Shown piece after piece: positions 17,913 to 28,204 of a stretch of DNA of 64,000 nt (position 1 is its first letter; every line of letters starts with the position of its first letter). The position numbers and the translations under genes were made by a program. The notes beneath the pieces are model-generated. The model was not told the origin of the DNA, did not search any database, and worked only from the letters and a program-made list of their open reading frames with translations. This DNA comes from Terripilifer ovatus (GTDB taxonomy: Bacteria; Pseudomonadota; Alphaproteobacteria; Rhizobiales; Beijerinckiaceae): NCBI GenBank assembly GCA_029222685.1, contig JARHVB010000021.1:1-64000 (forward strand). The letters are read 5' to 3'.

Positions 17913-18938
17913 TCAACGCCCCAGAGCCTGCTTGACTCTCTCCAGCACCTCAGGCGGTGAATTGGCGGCGTCCTTCAGCAGCGCGTCGACCTGTTCGCCT
18001 GTCACGAGATCGATGCCCATGCGCGCACGCTCGGCATCTTTCTTCAGCTCCGGATCCTTCATCGCAGCGGCGAAGGCGTCGCGCAATGCTTTGGTCCGGT
18101 CGGCCGGAAGGCCGGGCGGCGCGACGAAGGGGCGGCCGATGATCTCGCGCGCCAGCAGGAAGTCCAGCGCCTTGCGGTCGATCGGATTGGTGATCGAATC
18201 GCGGATTTTCGGCAGGCCGGGCAGGAAGGAAATGTCCGTCGATCCTGTCTGGAACAGGATGTTGATCTTCTTGTCGCGCACCCAGTCCGGATGCACCACC
18301 ATCAACGAACTGATGGCCCAATAGGAAATCCCGCCGAGTTCACCCGACTCCATGGCGAGCGCGGCGGCGTTGGTATCCTTGTAGCCTGAGATGATCTTGA
18401 ACTTGGTGCCGGCGAGCGTGTTGATGGCGCGCGGAATGATTTCCGAATCCGCGCCGACGCCGGTGCCCGGCACCAGCAGCTCCGTCTTCTTCAGATCGTC
18501 GAGCGTCTTCACCGGCGAGGTGTTCCATGACATGGCGAGCGATGCCTCACTGTTCATGCTGCCGATCCAGGTGAACTGCAGCGGATCCCAGTTGACGTCA
18601 TGGGCGCCCAGCATGGGCTCGAACGGCAGGCCGCGCCCGATTGTGCCGATCAGCGAGCCGTCACGGGGGGCTATGCGATTCATATAGTCGACGGCTTTCA
18701 GGCCACCGGCACCGACCATGTACTGGATGATGATCGCCGGTTTGCCGGGCAGATATTCCGGCAGGTATTTGGCGAGCAGGCGCGCATAGACGTCATAGGG
18801 CGAGCCGGCGCCGGCATACACCAGGATGGTGAGCTGCTTGTTTTTATAGAAACTCTCGATGCTTTGCGCGCGCGCCGCGCCGAGGCTGGCCGCGACGAAA
18901 AAAGCCATCGCTGCCAGGCGACGAAAGACGAACCGCAT
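17913..18938 (-). CDS. Bug family (TctC-like) binding protein
   Basis: 341 residues from ATG 18938, which follows GGGAGGAA; the frame extends to 18998 without a better start. Signal peptide MRFVFRRLAAMAFFVAASLG with cleavage near GAARAQS. The mature protein has YAGAGSPYDVYARLLAKYLPEYLPG and MVGAGG, the Bug pattern, and is recognisably related to the protein at 10627. It probably binds an aromatic or organic acid in the periplasm. It lies between the reductase and the Rieske oxygenase, on the same strand as the oxygenase and downstream of it, so it is a plausible uptake receptor for that pathway's substrate. No TctA/TctB partners are present nearby. Confidence 0.87.
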   Translation of the reverse strand: MRFVFRRLAAMAFFVAASLGAARAQSIESFYKNKQLTILVYAGAGSPYDVYARLLAKYLPEYLPGKPAIIIQYMVGAGGLKAVDYMNRIAPRDGSLIGTIGRGLPFEPMLGAHDVNWDPLQFTWIGSMNSEASLAMSWNTSPVKTLDDLKKTELLVPGTGVGADSEIIPRAINTLAGTKFKIISGYKDTNAAALAMESGELGGISYWAISSLMVVHPDWVRDKKINILFQTGSTDISFLPGLPKIRDSITNPIDRKALDFLLAREIIGRPFVAPPGLPADRTKALRDAFAAAMKDPELKKDAERARMGIDLVTGEQVDALLKDAANSPPEVLERVKQALGR

Positions 18939-19038
18939 CCATTTCCTCCCAGAATCTTGTTTGGGCAGGATCATGATCGGCGGCGTTACGCACGTCAAAT
19001 CGATCCCTCAAAAAGCCCGGCCGCCAGATGAAGGTGCG

Positions 19039-20313
19039 CTACTCCGCCGCATCCGTCAGATGAAAGCCGAACTCCGACGGGTTCCTGGTGTCGAGCGCGC
19101 GCCAGTCGGTCTCGCCGGGAAAACGGACCGCCAGCGCGCGGATGGCGCGATAGTCGATCTCCTGGTCGATGCCGAACGGCAGCTTGCCCTCAGCATGATC
19201 GTCAAGCGCCTTGAGCAGCATGCGGCGCGTGCGCACGATCACCGTATCGCTGGTGCCCAAGAACTCTCTGCTGCGATCCATGATCGGGCCCATCGATTCC
19301 TCGATGATGAAATCCTCATAGACGAAGTTTTTCATAATGCCGCTGAAGTGGCCGCCCTTCATCGCCTTGCGGTCCTGGTGCCAGGCGTTCGTCACATCGC
19401 CGCGATCGGCGGCGAAGTCGTCGTGATCGGCACCGGAGCGGTCCATCGCTTGGTCGAGATACCATTGCGGCACAGGGCCGAACGGATTCATGTAATAATA
19501 CCAGTGGGCGCTCCATTCGTCGTCGATGGGCACCACGACGACGACGAGACGCGGCTCGCCATGATTGCCGGGGATCAGCGAATAATAGGGCAGCACCACT
19601 TCGCGGATGCGCGCGTAGACCGATCCGTCGGGCATGCTGCGCAAGGCCGCTTCACGAAACCCATAGGGCTTGTCGATGAACTCGAAGCGCGGCGCCGCAT
19701 CGCTTGCCAACATGACGCCGATGTTGTTGGGCCGCGCGCGCGGCACCGAGGTCGAATGCAGGAAGTTGAGATGGGCCGAATCGAGCTGGCCTTCGAACCC
19801 CTGCAGCCAGTTGCCGTGCACGATGGCGCAGCGCACCAGGGCATCGGCCGGGGGAAAGTGAAATTCGAAATCGTAGAAGCTCGGCGGCGTCGCGCGCTTG
19901 CCCATGTAGACCCAGACCAGGCCGCCGGCCTCGCGCGCGGGATAGGTCGTCACCGGCACGCGTTGCGCAAAAGCCTCGCGGTGATCAGCCGGCTCGGTCG
20001 GCACGTCGAGGACCTTGCCGTCGACGCCGAATTTCCAGCCATGAAAGATGCAGCGCAGGCCGTCGCCTTCATTGCGCGCCAGCGCCAGCGAGGCGCAGCG
20101 GTGCGGGCATTGCCGCTGCATTACGCCGACCTTGCCGTCGGCGTCGCGAAACACCACCAGATCCTCGCCGAGCAGGCGGAACTGTTTTGGGGCGCCCTCG
20201 GCCTCCAGGCTGGCGGAGCGCACGGCCGGCGTCCATAGTTCGCGCAACAGGTCGCCCATCGGCGTGCCGGGGCCGACGCGGGTGAGACGCTCGTTGTCCT
20301 CGACTGAGAGCAT
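19039..20313 (-). CDS. Rieske aromatic-ring oxygenase, catalytic subunit (phthalate 4,5-dioxygenase-like)
   Basis: 424 residues from ATG 20313, which sits after AGGAGGAAGCC; the upstream extension is unsupported. The Rieske cluster CPHRCASLALAR ... CIFHGWKF lies near residues 72-95, and the mononuclear iron motif is in GQLDSAHLNFLHS (D-x2-H-x4-H) near residue 190. Single-component oxygenases of this group take electrons from a PDR-type reductase, matching the gene at 16748. The product would be a cis-diol or O-demethylated aromatic. The N-terminal LWTPAVRS resembles phthalate and vanillate-type oxygenases. The substrate is not determinable. Confidence 0.9.
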   Translation of the reverse strand: MLSVEDNERLTRVGPGTPMGDLLRELWTPAVRSASLEAEGAPKQFRLLGEDLVVFRDADGKVGVMQRQCPHRCASLALARNEGDGLRCIFHGWKFGVDGKVLDVPTEPADHREAFAQRVPVTTYPAREAGGLVWVYMGKRATPPSFYDFEFHFPPADALVRCAIVHGNWLQGFEGQLDSAHLNFLHSTSVPRARPNNIGVMLASDAAPRFEFIDKPYGFREAALRSMPDGSVYARIREVVLPYYSLIPGNHGEPRLVVVVVPIDDEWSAHWYYYMNPFGPVPQWYLDQAMDRSGADHDDFAADRGDVTNAWHQDRKAMKGGHFSGIMKNFVYEDFIIEESMGPIMDRSREFLGTSDTVIVRTRRMLLKALDDHAEGKLPFGIDQEIDYRAIRALAVRFPGETDWRALDTRNPSEFGFHLTDAAE

Positions 20314-20470
20314 GGCTTCCTCCTGAGTGCGCCGCTGTTTGCGCGGCTGCGGATCAGGGCCGATTGTCACGGCATTGGAGGGCGTTGGCAAGGCGGCGGA
20401 AGAACCCCTTGGAAACCGGCCGCGCACGGCCTAAAACGCCTCATCCTGTTCCAGATCGAGCCGAAAACCC

Positions 20471-22087
20471 ATGACCTATCAACACGCTCCCATGTTCCCC
20501 CTCGCCAAGGACACGACTCCCTACCGCAAGATCAGCTCCGAGGGCGTCAAGGTCGAGACTTTCGGCGGCCGCGAGATCGTCAGCGTCAGCCGCGAGGCGA
20601 TGCGACTGTTGTCGGAACAGGCGATGATGGACATCAACCACCTGCTGCGGCCGGGCCATCTGCAGCAGCTCGCCAAAATCCTCGACGATCCGGAAGCCAC
20701 GTCAAACGACCGTTTCGTTGCCTATGACCTGTTGAAGAACGCCAATATCGCCGCCGGCGGCGTGCTGCCGATGTGTCAGGATACCGGCACCGCCATCGTC
20801 ATGGGCAAGAAGGGCCGCATGGTGTGGACCGAGGGCGACGACGAAAGCGCGCTCGCCGAGGGCATCCGCGACGCCTACAAGAAGAAGAACCTGCGCTATT
20901 CACAGGTCTCCGCCGTGTCGATGTACGAAGAGAAGAACACCGGCGACAACCTGCCGGCGCAGATCGAAATCTATGCCGAGGGCGAGAACGAATATAAATT
21001 TCTCTTCGTCGCCAAGGGCGGCGGCTCCGCCAACAAGACCTTCCTGTTCCAGCAGACGCCATCGGTGCTGACCCACGACCGCATGATCGCCTTCCTCAAG
21101 GAGAAGATCCTGACCTTGGGCACCGCCGCCTGCCCGCCCTATCATCTTGCCATCGTCATCGGCGGCACCTCGGCCGAACTCAACCTGAAGACGGTGAAGC
21201 TGGCCTCGACGCGCTATCTCGACGGCCTGCCGACCTCCGGCGGCGCCGACGGCCACGCCTTCCGCGACCTGGAGATGGAAGCGGAGATCCACAAGCTGAC
21301 GCAGTCACTGGGCGTCGGCGCCCAGTTCGGCGGCAAATACTTCTGCCATGACGTGCGGGTCATCCGGCTGCCGCGCCATGGCGCGTCGCTGCCGATCGGC
21401 ATCGGCGTGTCCTGCTCGGCCGACCGCCAGGCCATGGGCAAGATCACCAAAGACGGCGTATTCCTGGAGGCGCTGGAGCGCGACCCGGCGAAATACATGC
21501 CGCATGTGGACGAGGCAAGCCTCGGCGGCGATGTGGTGAAGATCGATCTCAACCAGCCGATGCAGGAAATTCTCGCAACCCTGTCGCGCTATCCGATCAA
21601 GACCCGACTGTCGCTGACGGGGCCGATGATCGTGGCGCGCGACATGGCCCATGCGAAACTGCGTGAGCTGCTTGATGCCGGCAAGCCGCTGCCGGACTAT
21701 TTCAAGAACCATCCGATCTATTACGCAGGACCTGCCAAGACGCCGGAGGGCCTGCCGTCCGGCTCGTTCGGCCCGACCACCGCGGGGCGGATGGATTCCT
21801 TCGTCGACCAGTTCCAGGCGGCCGGCGGCTCGATGGTGATGCTGGCCAAGGGCAACCGCTCCTCGGCGGTGCGCGACGCCTGCAAGAAACACGGCGGCTT
21901 CTATCTGGGCTCGATCGGTGGGCCGGCGGCGCGGCTGGCGCAGGATTGCATCCGCAAGGTCGAGACGGTCGCCTATCCGGAACTCGGCATGGAGGCGATC
22001 TGGCGCATCGAAGTGGAAGATTTCCCCGCGTTCATCGTCATCGACGATAAGGGCAACGATTTCTTCAAGGAACTCAACCTCGGCTGA
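20471..22087 (+). CDS. Fumarate hydratase, class I (4Fe-4S, oxygen-sensitive)
   Basis: 538 residues, full length for class I single-chain fumarases. The first cluster Cys is in [14 protein letters not shown] near residue 102. The N-terminal alpha and C-terminal beta domains are both present ([13 protein letters not shown] and later [39 protein letters not shown]). It catalyses fumarate to malate in the TCA cycle and may also act on mesaconate. Start ATG 20471 ([11 protein letters not shown]), the usual N-terminus. No neighbours in the TCA cycle. Confidence 0.95.
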   Translation: MTYQHAPMFPLAKDTTPYRKISSEGVKVETFGGREIVSVSREAMRLLSEQAMMDINHLLRPGHLQQLAKILDDPEATSNDRFVAYDLLKNANIAAGGVLPMCQDTGTAIVMGKKGRMVWTEGDDESALAEGIRDAYKKKNLRYSQVSAVSMYEEKNTGDNLPAQIEIYAEGENEYKFLFVAKGGGSANKTFLFQQTPSVLTHDRMIAFLKEKILTLGTAACPPYHLAIVIGGTSAELNLKTVKLASTRYLDGLPTSGGADGHAFRDLEMEAEIHKLTQSLGVGAQFGGKYFCHDVRVIRLPRHGASLPIGIGVSCSADRQAMGKITKDGVFLEALERDPAKYMPHVDEASLGGDVVKIDLNQPMQEILATLSRYPIKTRLSLTGPMIVARDMAHAKLRELLDAGKPLPDYFKNHPIYYAGPAKTPEGLPSGSFGPTTAGRMDSFVDQFQAAGGSMVMLAKGNRSSAVRDACKKHGGFYLGSIGGPAARLAQDCIRKVETVAYPELGMEAIWRIEVEDFPAFIVIDDKGNDFFKELNLG

Positions 22088-22131
22088 AGCGCCCGCCTAT
22101 CTATTTAGGGAGGTCGCAGGCTGATAACTCT

Positions 22132-22147
22132 TGTGTGAATTCACACA
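22132..22147. promoter_or_regulatory. Perfect 16-bp palindrome TGTGTGAATTCACACA
   Basis: A perfect inverted repeat centred on an EcoRI-like GAATTC, 45 bp after the fumarase stop and about 110 bp before the next gene. It could be an operator for the downstream hypothetical gene or a small hairpin. It is not a CRP consensus, because the TGTGA/TCACA halves are only 2 bp apart. Confidence 0.45.
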
Positions 22148-22257
22148 GCCATCTCGTTGAGCATAATCCCATATGTCCGTCGCAAGGGGTTAGCGATGAC
22201 ATCTGGTTTTCTTTACGTAAGCATTTCGCACGACAGCATATTGCCTCGCGGAGACGC

Positions 22258-23259
22258 ATGGCCATGACCGGGCTTCTCCGCAAAGGGCTTGGCGCATCGG
22301 ATATGCCCGAACCGCTCGATACCGACGGCGTCAACCTGTACGCCCTGGTGGCGCGGGAGGCGCGCATCGCGGTGGTGTTCCGGCGCGGGCCGGCCCGGCG
22401 CACGCAAGTGCTGCTGTGGCGGCTCGATACGGACACCGTCGAATCCGGCCAATGGTTCAAGGGCCGCATCTATGAGCGGCGCTGCGATCTTTCCGCCGAC
22501 GGGACGCTGCTGGCGCTGTTCTGCGCCTCGTTCCGCAAGCCGCTGTTCTCCTGGACCGCCATCACGCGGCCGCCTTATGTCGCGCCGCTGGCGCTGTGGC
22601 CGAAAGGCGACTGCTGGGGCGGCGGCGGACTGTTCGACGGCGGCGTGCTGAAACTCAATCATGGATCCGGAGCTGCGGGCGACCCGCAGGAAAGCGGCCT
22701 GAAACTCGATCCGGCGTTTCGGCTGCCGGCGCATCTGTCGATGCAGCCGCTGCCGATGCCCTTGGGCCAAGGTTTGGGCCGGGGCGAGGACGATCCCATC
22801 CGCGTGCTGCGCATGGAGCGCGACGGCTGGCAATGGATCGGCGCCAAGCCCGGTCCGCACATCAGGCAGACGAAGAGCAACGTCTACCAGGTCTTCGACA
22901 AGCCGTTCGTCGCGCGGCGGGCGATTGGCGGCCATCAGTCAGGCCCGCTGTTTCTGCAGCTCCAGCACCATGCGATCGCCGAGAACCAGGGCCGCTGGTA
23001 TCTTGAGACCGCACAGATCGTCGATGGAGAGAACAGAGCGCTGTTCGATCTCGGCAGAGTCGATTTCGCCGACCTCGATCCCAATGGCGATGTGCTTTAT
23101 GGCACCAAGGGATGGCTCTGCAGATTGCCGCTGGCGCAGTGGACGCGGGACGAGCAAGGCCAGAGCGATTCCGCGCCCAAGCCGCTGCGCGTCGCCGATC
23201 TCAACGGCGAAAGATTCGAGATCGTCTCAGTGCCGCAGCGGGCCAAAGTCTGGCCTTGA
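22258..23259 (+). CDS. Hypothetical protein, beta-rich
   Basis: 333 residues from ATG 22258 (or 22264), preceded by GCGGAGACGC. The frame stays open to 22135, but that region looks non-coding (lower GC and a palindrome). No family recognised. The sequence has repeated Trp/Tyr-Arg-Leu strands (VLLWRLDTDT, DGWQWIGAKPG, GPLFLQLQHHAI, LYGTKGWLCRL), suggesting a propeller-like or WD-type beta fold. No signal peptide or membrane segment. The product is probably cytoplasmic; its function is unknown. Confidence 0.7.
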   Translation: MAMTGLLRKGLGASDMPEPLDTDGVNLYALVAREARIAVVFRRGPARRTQVLLWRLDTDTVESGQWFKGRIYERRCDLSADGTLLALFCASFRKPLFSWTAITRPPYVAPLALWPKGDCWGGGGLFDGGVLKLNHGSGAAGDPQESGLKLDPAFRLPAHLSMQPLPMPLGQGLGRGEDDPIRVLRMERDGWQWIGAKPGPHIRQTKSNVYQVFDKPFVARRAIGGHQSGPLFLQLQHHAIAENQGRWYLETAQIVDGENRALFDLGRVDFADLDPNGDVLYGTKGWLCRLPLAQWTRDEQGQSDSAPKPLRVADLNGERFEIVSVPQRAKVWP

Positions 23260-23267
23260 TGCTCCAC

Positions 23268-23711
23268 TCAGCGGCGACGCATGGGGATGTGGAAACGATA
23301 GCGGCCGCCGCTCAAACGCGTCACGGTGATCGCATTGCGGCCGCCACCCATGCCGGATGCGGCGCTGCGTGCGGAATTGGCCACGCTGGCGCTGCGAGAG
23401 CGGCCGGCCTCGCGTCCTTTGCCCGGCGTCTTGCCTTCGGTCTTTTCCACGGCCTTGTCGACCGGCGTGCCTGTGCTTGACACATCGCGAGCGGGCTTGC
23501 CCGGGGGCGGATCATCTGCGTCGGGGATGTTTGGATCGTTGGGATCGGCGCGGTGGCCGGGACGTGGGCCGAACGAGGCGAGGCATTTGTTGAAAGCATC
23601 GTCGTTGGTGATCTTGTCGCAATCGGACAGGCTGGCGGCAGCCATCGCCTCGCCGGCAAACAGCAAGGTGACGCCGACCAGTCCGACTGCGAAGGCGCGC
23701 AATACAGGCAT
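23268..23711 (-). CDS. Hypothetical secreted protein, low-complexity Pro/Asp and Ser/Arg regions
   Basis: 147 residues. Signal peptide in the first 24 residues (MPVLRAFAVGLVGVTLLFAG, cleavage near AMAA). Then a short conserved-looking segment with two Cys (SDCDKITNDDAFNKCLASFG), a Pro/Asp-rich linker, a Lys/Arg/Ser region and the C-terminal GGRYRFHIPMRRR. The CD-KI-xxDxAFNKCLASFGP segment is typical of small rhizobial periplasmic proteins of unknown function. It lies 9 bp after pheT on the same strand, so it may be read through from the pheST operon. Confidence 0.7.
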   Translation of the reverse strand: MPVLRAFAVGLVGVTLLFAGEAMAAASLSDCDKITNDDAFNKCLASFGPRPGHRADPNDPNIPDADDPPPGKPARDVSSTGTPVDKAVEKTEGKTPGKGREAGRSRSASVANSARSAASGMGGGRNAITVTRLSGGRYRFHIPMRRR

Positions 23712-23720
23712 GGAACGAAA

Positions 23721-26153
23721 TTAACCTCTCAACGACGCCCCGGTCTTCTTCGTCACTTCTGCGACGATCCGGCCGGCGATCTGCTCGATCTCCACATCGG
23801 TCAATGTCTTTTCGCGCGGTTGCAAGGTCACGGCGACGCCGACGGATTTCTTGCCCTGCGGAATGCCGGCGCCCTCATAGACGTCGAACACATTGACCGC
23901 CGCGATCATGCTGCGCTCGGCTGATTGCACGGCGCGCAGAATCTCCGCAGCAGCGACACTGTGGTCGACAACGAAGGCAAAATCACGTTCAAGCGGCATG
24001 AATTCGGAAAGCTCGAGCTTGCCCTTCACCTTGGTTGGCTTGGCGCGCGGCGCCGGCAGGTCGTCGAGGACGATCTCGAAGCCACAGAGGGGCCCCTCGA
24101 CATCGAGCATTTCCAGCGTGCGCGGATGGAATTCGCCGAACCAACCGATGACATTCTTCGGCCCGAACTGCATGGTGCCGGAGCGGCCGGGATGCAGGAA
24201 TGCCGCACCGCCAGCCACGACATGCAGGCCGCCCAGCGGCACGCCGAGCGCCGCCAGCATGGCCATGGCGTCGGACTTGGCGTCGAACACATCGACGGCG
24301 CCCGCGCGGCCCGACCAGTGACGGCCGGCGCCCTGGGGCTTCGCCGTGCCGCGCCGGATTGCCGCGGCGGTGATGCGCTGGTCCTTCTCGCCGGCGCCCT
24401 TGAAGACCTGGCCGACCTCGAACATCGCCACGTCGCCAAGACCGCGATCGGCATTGCGCTGCGCCGCCTTCAACAGGCCCGGCAGCAGGCTCGGGCGCAT
24501 GTCAGAGAGATCTGCGGCAATCGGATTGGCGAGCGCCAGTTCGGGCTGCCCGCCGCCGAAGCCCTGCGCCTGTTCCTTGCTGACGAAGGACCATGTCACC
24601 GCCTCGACCAGGCCCTGCGCTGCGAGCGCACGACGCGCGAGCCGCGTGCGCTTCTGCAGCAGGGTGAGGATCGGCCTGGCCACCGCCGCATCGAGACGCG
24701 GCAACGGCGTCGACATGACGCTGTCGACGCCGGCGATGCGCACGATCTCCTCGGCGATATCGGCCTTGCCTTCGACGTCGGGCCGCCACGACGGCACGTT
24801 GACGATGACACGATCGGCATTGGTCGCTTGGCCGAGGACGCCGAACCCGAGTTTCTCGAGGGTGCGGACCATGTCCGAGGTTTCGAGTGTCAGGCCGGTC
24901 AGCCGCTGCACTTCGCTCAAGGGGAAGTCGATGGCGGTCTCGCTCCTGGGCTGTTCGCCGGCAACGACAAGCTGCGACGGCTCACCGCCGCAAAGCTCGA
25001 TCACCAGATGGGTCGCAAGCTCGGCGCCGGGAATGCAGAAAGCGGGATCGACGCCGCGCTCGAAGCGATAGCGCGCATCGGTGACGACGCCGAGATCGCG
25101 GCCGGAACGGGCGATGTTCATCGGGTCCCATAGCGCCGATTCGATCAGCACGTCGGTCGTCGCCTCATCGCAGCCGGAATGCTCGCCGCCCATGATGCCG
25201 GCGATGGATTCGACGCCGTTGTTATCGGCGATGACGACGGTCTCCGGCTTCAGCGTGTAGGTCTTGCCGTCGAGCGCCAGCACCTGTTCGCCGTCCCTGG
25301 CACGGCGCACGACCAGATCGCCGCTGACTTTCTTGGCGTCGAAGACATGCAGCGGCCGGCCGCGATCGAACGTCACATAATTGGTGATGTCGACGAGCGC
25401 ATTGATCGGCCGCAAGCCGATCGACTTCAGCCGCTTCTGCATCCAGTCCGGCGAAGGACCGTTCCTGACACCGCGCACGAGGCGCAGGGCGAACAGCGGC
25501 GCGAGGTGTTTGTCTTCCGTCGCGAAATCGAGCTTCACGTCGACGGGGCAGGCGAAGCTTCCTTCCGCCGGCTTGATCGCATGGTCCTTCAGCGTGCCGA
25601 GGCCTGCGGCGGCAAGATCGCGGGCAATGCCGTGCACGCCCGTCGCATCAGGCCGGTTCGGCGTGAGATTGATTTCGATCATCGGATCGCTGAGCGCGGC
25701 ATAGTCGACATAGCGCGCGCCGACAGGCGCATCGCCGGGCAGGTCGATGATGCCGTCATGGTCGTCCGACAATTGCAGCTCGGCGGCCGAGCACAGCATG
25801 CCGTTGGATTCGACGCCGCGAATGACGCCCTTGCCGAGCGTCATGTCCTTGCCGGGAATATAGGTGCCCGGGGCTGAGAACACGCTCTTCATGCCGGTGC
25901 GCGCATTGGGTGCGCCGCAGACGACCTGCACCGGCGTGCCGCTGCCGATATCGACCATGCAGACCCGCAGACGATCGGCGTTGGGATGCTGCTTCGCCTC
26001 GATGACGTAGGCGACCGTGAAGTCTTTCAGCTTCTGCGCCGGATCGACGACATACTCGACCTCTAGACCGATGCGCGTCAGCGTCTCGACGATTTCGTCG
26101 AGCGCCGCCTCGGTCTCGAGGTGATCCTTGAGCCAGGAGAGAGTGAATTTCAT
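23721..26153 (-). CDS. pheT: Phenylalanine-tRNA ligase beta subunit
   Basis: 810 residues, normal length. An N-terminal tRNA-binding OB domain ([20 protein letters not shown]) is followed by B3/B4 editing domain signatures (GIMGGEHSG) and the catalytic-like core with [10 protein letters not shown]. The C-terminal anticodon-binding domain contains [15 protein letters not shown]. It works with PheS as an alpha2-beta2 enzyme. It lies 9 bp downstream of pheS, on the same strand as rpmI and rplT. Confidence 0.97.
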   Translation of the reverse strand: MKFTLSWLKDHLETEAALDEIVETLTRIGLEVEYVVDPAQKLKDFTVAYVIEAKQHPNADRLRVCMVDIGSGTPVQVVCGAPNARTGMKSVFSAPGTYIPGKDMTLGKGVIRGVESNGMLCSAAELQLSDDHDGIIDLPGDAPVGARYVDYAALSDPMIEINLTPNRPDATGVHGIARDLAAAGLGTLKDHAIKPAEGSFACPVDVKLDFATEDKHLAPLFALRLVRGVRNGPSPDWMQKRLKSIGLRPINALVDITNYVTFDRGRPLHVFDAKKVSGDLVVRRARDGEQVLALDGKTYTLKPETVVIADNNGVESIAGIMGGEHSGCDEATTDVLIESALWDPMNIARSGRDLGVVTDARYRFERGVDPAFCIPGAELATHLVIELCGGEPSQLVVAGEQPRSETAIDFPLSEVQRLTGLTLETSDMVRTLEKLGFGVLGQATNADRVIVNVPSWRPDVEGKADIAEEIVRIAGVDSVMSTPLPRLDAAVARPILTLLQKRTRLARRALAAQGLVEAVTWSFVSKEQAQGFGGGQPELALANPIAADLSDMRPSLLPGLLKAAQRNADRGLGDVAMFEVGQVFKGAGEKDQRITAAAIRRGTAKPQGAGRHWSGRAGAVDVFDAKSDAMAMLAALGVPLGGLHVVAGGAAFLHPGRSGTMQFGPKNVIGWFGEFHPRTLEMLDVEGPLCGFEIVLDDLPAPRAKPTKVKGKLELSEFMPLERDFAFVVDHSVAAAEILRAVQSAERSMIAAVNVFDVYEGAGIPQGKKSVGVAVTLQPREKTLTDVEIEQIAGRIVAEVTKKTGASLRG

Positions 26154-26162
26154 CTTGGCTCC

Positions 26163-27257
26163 TTAAGCGCTCAGGCCGCCGGCCAGGCTCGGCATGTCGA
26201 GCGGCTTGAATCCGTAATGCGACAGCCACCGCACGTCGCCTTCGAAGAAGGGGCGCAGGTCGGGCATGCCGTATTTAAGCATGGCGATGCGGTCGATGCC
26301 CATGCCCCAGGCGAAACCCTGGTAGACATCGGGATCGACGCCGCAATTGCGCAGCACATTGGGATGCACCATGCCGCAGCCGAGAATCTCCAGCCAGTCC
26401 TCGCCTTCGCCGAAGCGGATTTCGCCGCCGGAGCGCCGGCATTGAATATCGACTTCCATCGACGGTTCGGTAAACGGGAAGAATGACGGACGAAAGCGCA
26501 TCTTGACGTTCGGCACTTCGAAGAAGGCCTTGCAGAATTCCTCCAGCACCCATTTCAAGTGGCCAAGATGGGCGCCCTGGTCGATGACGAGGCCTTCGAC
26601 CTGATGGAACATCGGCGTGTGCGTCTGGTCGCTGTCGCAGCGATAGGTGCGGCCCGGGCAGATGACCCTGATCGGCGGCTTGGACGACAGCATGGTGCGC
26701 ACCTGCACCGGCGAGGTGTGGGTGCGCAGCAGCTTGCGCTCGCCGAGAGAACCAGGTTGGGCGTCGGGCTGGAAGAAGAAGGTGTCGTGCATTTCGCGCG
26801 CCGGATGACCAGCGGGGAAATTCAGCTTGGTGAAATTGTAATCGTCGCTCTCGATATCCGGGCCTTCGGCGATGGAGAAGCCCATGTCGGCGAAGATCGC
26901 CGTCAACTCGTCCATCACCTGGCTGATCGGATGGATGCGGCCGGTCTCGCTCGGCGCATCGCGCACCGGCAAAGTGACATCGACCGTCTCCGACGCAAGG
27001 CGGACTTCGAGCGCCGCGTCCTTCAGGATGGTGCGGCGCGCATTGAGCGCCTCACCGACTTTATCCTTCAGCGCATTGATGGCGGCGCCCGCGGTCTTGC
27101 GTTCGTCGGGCGACATTTTGCCAAGCGTCGCCAGCAGAGCCGAGATGGAGCCCTTCTTGCCGAGCGCCGCGACTCTGACAGCTTCAAGCTGCGCTTCGTC
27201 GGCCGCGCCGGCGATGTCGGCAAGGGTGGAGGATTCGAGAGAGAGAAGGTCGGACAT
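26163..27257 (-). CDS. pheS: Phenylalanine-tRNA ligase alpha subunit
   Basis: 364 residues, full length. Coiled-coil N-terminus, then the class II synthetase core: motif 2 region [18 protein letters not shown] and motif 3 [22 protein letters not shown]. Also [11 protein letters not shown] and [12 protein letters not shown], typical PheS segments. ATG 27257 begins MSDLLSLE after GGCGGGAAC. It lies 144 bp downstream of rplT, with a hairpin between them, giving the order rpmI-rplT-pheS-pheT without infC. Confidence 0.97.
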   Translation of the reverse strand: MSDLLSLESSTLADIAGAADEAQLEAVRVAALGKKGSISALLATLGKMSPDERKTAGAAINALKDKVGEALNARRTILKDAALEVRLASETVDVTLPVRDAPSETGRIHPISQVMDELTAIFADMGFSIAEGPDIESDDYNFTKLNFPAGHPAREMHDTFFFQPDAQPGSLGERKLLRTHTSPVQVRTMLSSKPPIRVICPGRTYRCDSDQTHTPMFHQVEGLVIDQGAHLGHLKWVLEEFCKAFFEVPNVKMRFRPSFFPFTEPSMEVDIQCRRSGGEIRFGEGEDWLEILGCGMVHPNVLRNCGVDPDVYQGFAWGMGIDRIAMLKYGMPDLRPFFEGDVRWLSHYGFKPLDMPSLAGGLSA

Positions 27258-27373
27258 GTTCCCGCCTGTGCAATGAAACCTGGTGTTCCACGCGGCGCGG
27301 GGGCTCGACCTCCGGGCCGCACGCGTTTCCTGGCGCAGTAACCTGCGCTTCGGAACTGGCCTCGAAAGGAGGG

Positions 27374-27395
27374 CGGACGGCGCGAACGCCGTCCG
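27374..27395 (-). terminator. TTCG-loop hairpin after rplT (processing or partial terminator)
   Basis: On the reverse strand CGGACGGCG, loop TTCG, CGCCGTCCG: nine perfect pairs closed by a stable tetraloop, starting 7 nt after the rplT stop. There is no T run after it, so it is more likely an mRNA stabiliser or partial terminator between the ribosomal-protein genes and pheST than a full stop signal. Confidence 0.55.
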
Positions 27396-27401
27396 GTCAG
27401 A

Positions 27402-27776
27402 TCACGCCGCCTGCTTCTCAGCGGGCATGGCCGCCTTGACCTGTTCGACGATGGCCTTGAAGGCGGCCGGTTCGTGAATGGCCATTTCGGACAGAACCTT
27501 GCGGTCGATCTCGATGCCCGCCAATGCGAGGCCGGCGATAAATCGGCTGTAGGTCAGGCCGAGTTCACGCACAGCGGCGTTGACGCGCTGAATCCACAGA
27601 GCGCGGAAGGTGCGCTTCTTGTTCTTGCGGTCGCGGTAGGCGTACTGCATCGACTTGTCGACGGCAGCCTTGGCGGTGCGGATGGTGTTCTTGCGGCGGC
27701 CGCGAAAGCCTTTCGCCGCATCGAGGGTCTTCTTGTGCTTGGCATGGGCGGTAACGCCCCGTTTGACGCGAGCCAT
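27402..27776 (-). CDS. rplT: 50S ribosomal protein L20
   Basis: 124 residues. The N-terminus [19 protein letters not shown] and [10 protein letters not shown] are diagnostic, as are [11 protein letters not shown] and [12 protein letters not shown]20 is needed for early 50S assembly and, in several bacteria, represses its own operon by binding the leader mRNA. The C-terminus is slightly extended and Ala/Lys-rich, as in other alphaproteobacteria. 87 bp downstream of rpmI. Confidence 0.98.
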   Translation of the reverse strand: MARVKRGVTAHAKHKKTLDAAKGFRGRRKNTIRTAKAAVDKSMQYAYRDRKNKKRTFRALWIQRVNAAVRELGLTYSRFIAGLALAGIEIDRKVLSEMAIHEPAAFKAIVEQVKAAMPAEKQAA

Positions 27777-27863
27777 GGCATAACTCCTGGACTAATCAGA
27801 TCGGATTTCCGCTTTCGGAAATCGCTTGGAAACTGCGATTGGGATTGGTTCTGGACCGGCTAC

Positions 27864-28064
27864 TCAGCCGTTCGGCAAGAAGTACTTCTTGACGTTGTCC
27901 CCGTCGGTCTTGAACAGGACCGAGGTGCCACGCAGGTTACGGATCTGCTTGTTGGTGCGCTTGATCATGCCGTGGCGCTTGCCCTGCTGGGCATAGACCA
28001 CCTTGCCGGAGCCGGTGATCTTGAAGCGCTTTTTAGCGCCCGATTTGGTCTTCAACTTGGGCAT
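27864..28064 (-). CDS. rpmI: 50S ribosomal protein L35
   Basis: 66 residues. [20 protein letters not shown] and [18 protein letters not shown] are standard L35 segments. It is the first gene of rpmI-rplT-(pheS-pheT), preceded by AGGAG and a 134-nt leader that starts with a GC-rich hairpin and T run. The translation initiation factor gene infC, which precedes rpmI in many bacteria, is at 57.4 kb instead. Confidence 0.97.
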   Translation of the reverse strand: MPKLKTKSGAKKRFKITGSGKVVYAQQGKRHGMIKRTNKQIRNLRGTSVLFKTDGDNVKKYFLPNG

Positions 28065-28154
28065 TTTGCTCTCCTGCGGGACGTAAACGCCCCGATTTCA
28101 ATAAATTGCCAGCAGTCCACCGAAATGGCCCGCGGGTTCGCATCGGAATGAGCG

Positions 28155-28194
28155 AAAAGAACCGCCACGGCAGCCCTTACTGGCCGGGCGGTTC
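28155..28194 (-). terminator. Promoter-proximal attenuator-like hairpin in the rpmI leader
   Basis: On the reverse strand GAACCGCC+CGGC pairs with GCCG+GGCGGTTC, 12 pairs with one bulged T, loop of 11 nt, followed at once by TTTT (28158-28155). It lies about 94 nt before the rpmI ATG and only a few nt after the predicted transcription start, so it belongs to the rpmI leader rather than to an upstream gene. It has the form of an intrinsic terminator and could set basal read-through into the L35/L20 operon. Confidence 0.6.
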
Positions 28195-28204
28195 AGAGCC
28201 CGGC

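Noticed and set aside
22132..22147. CRP-binding site
   Set aside because: The TGTGA and TCACA halves are separated by 2 bp rather than 6.
22135..22257. Longer start of the hypothetical protein
   Set aside because: The extra codons include the palindrome and show no protein-like pattern; GGAG before 22258 supports the shorter form.
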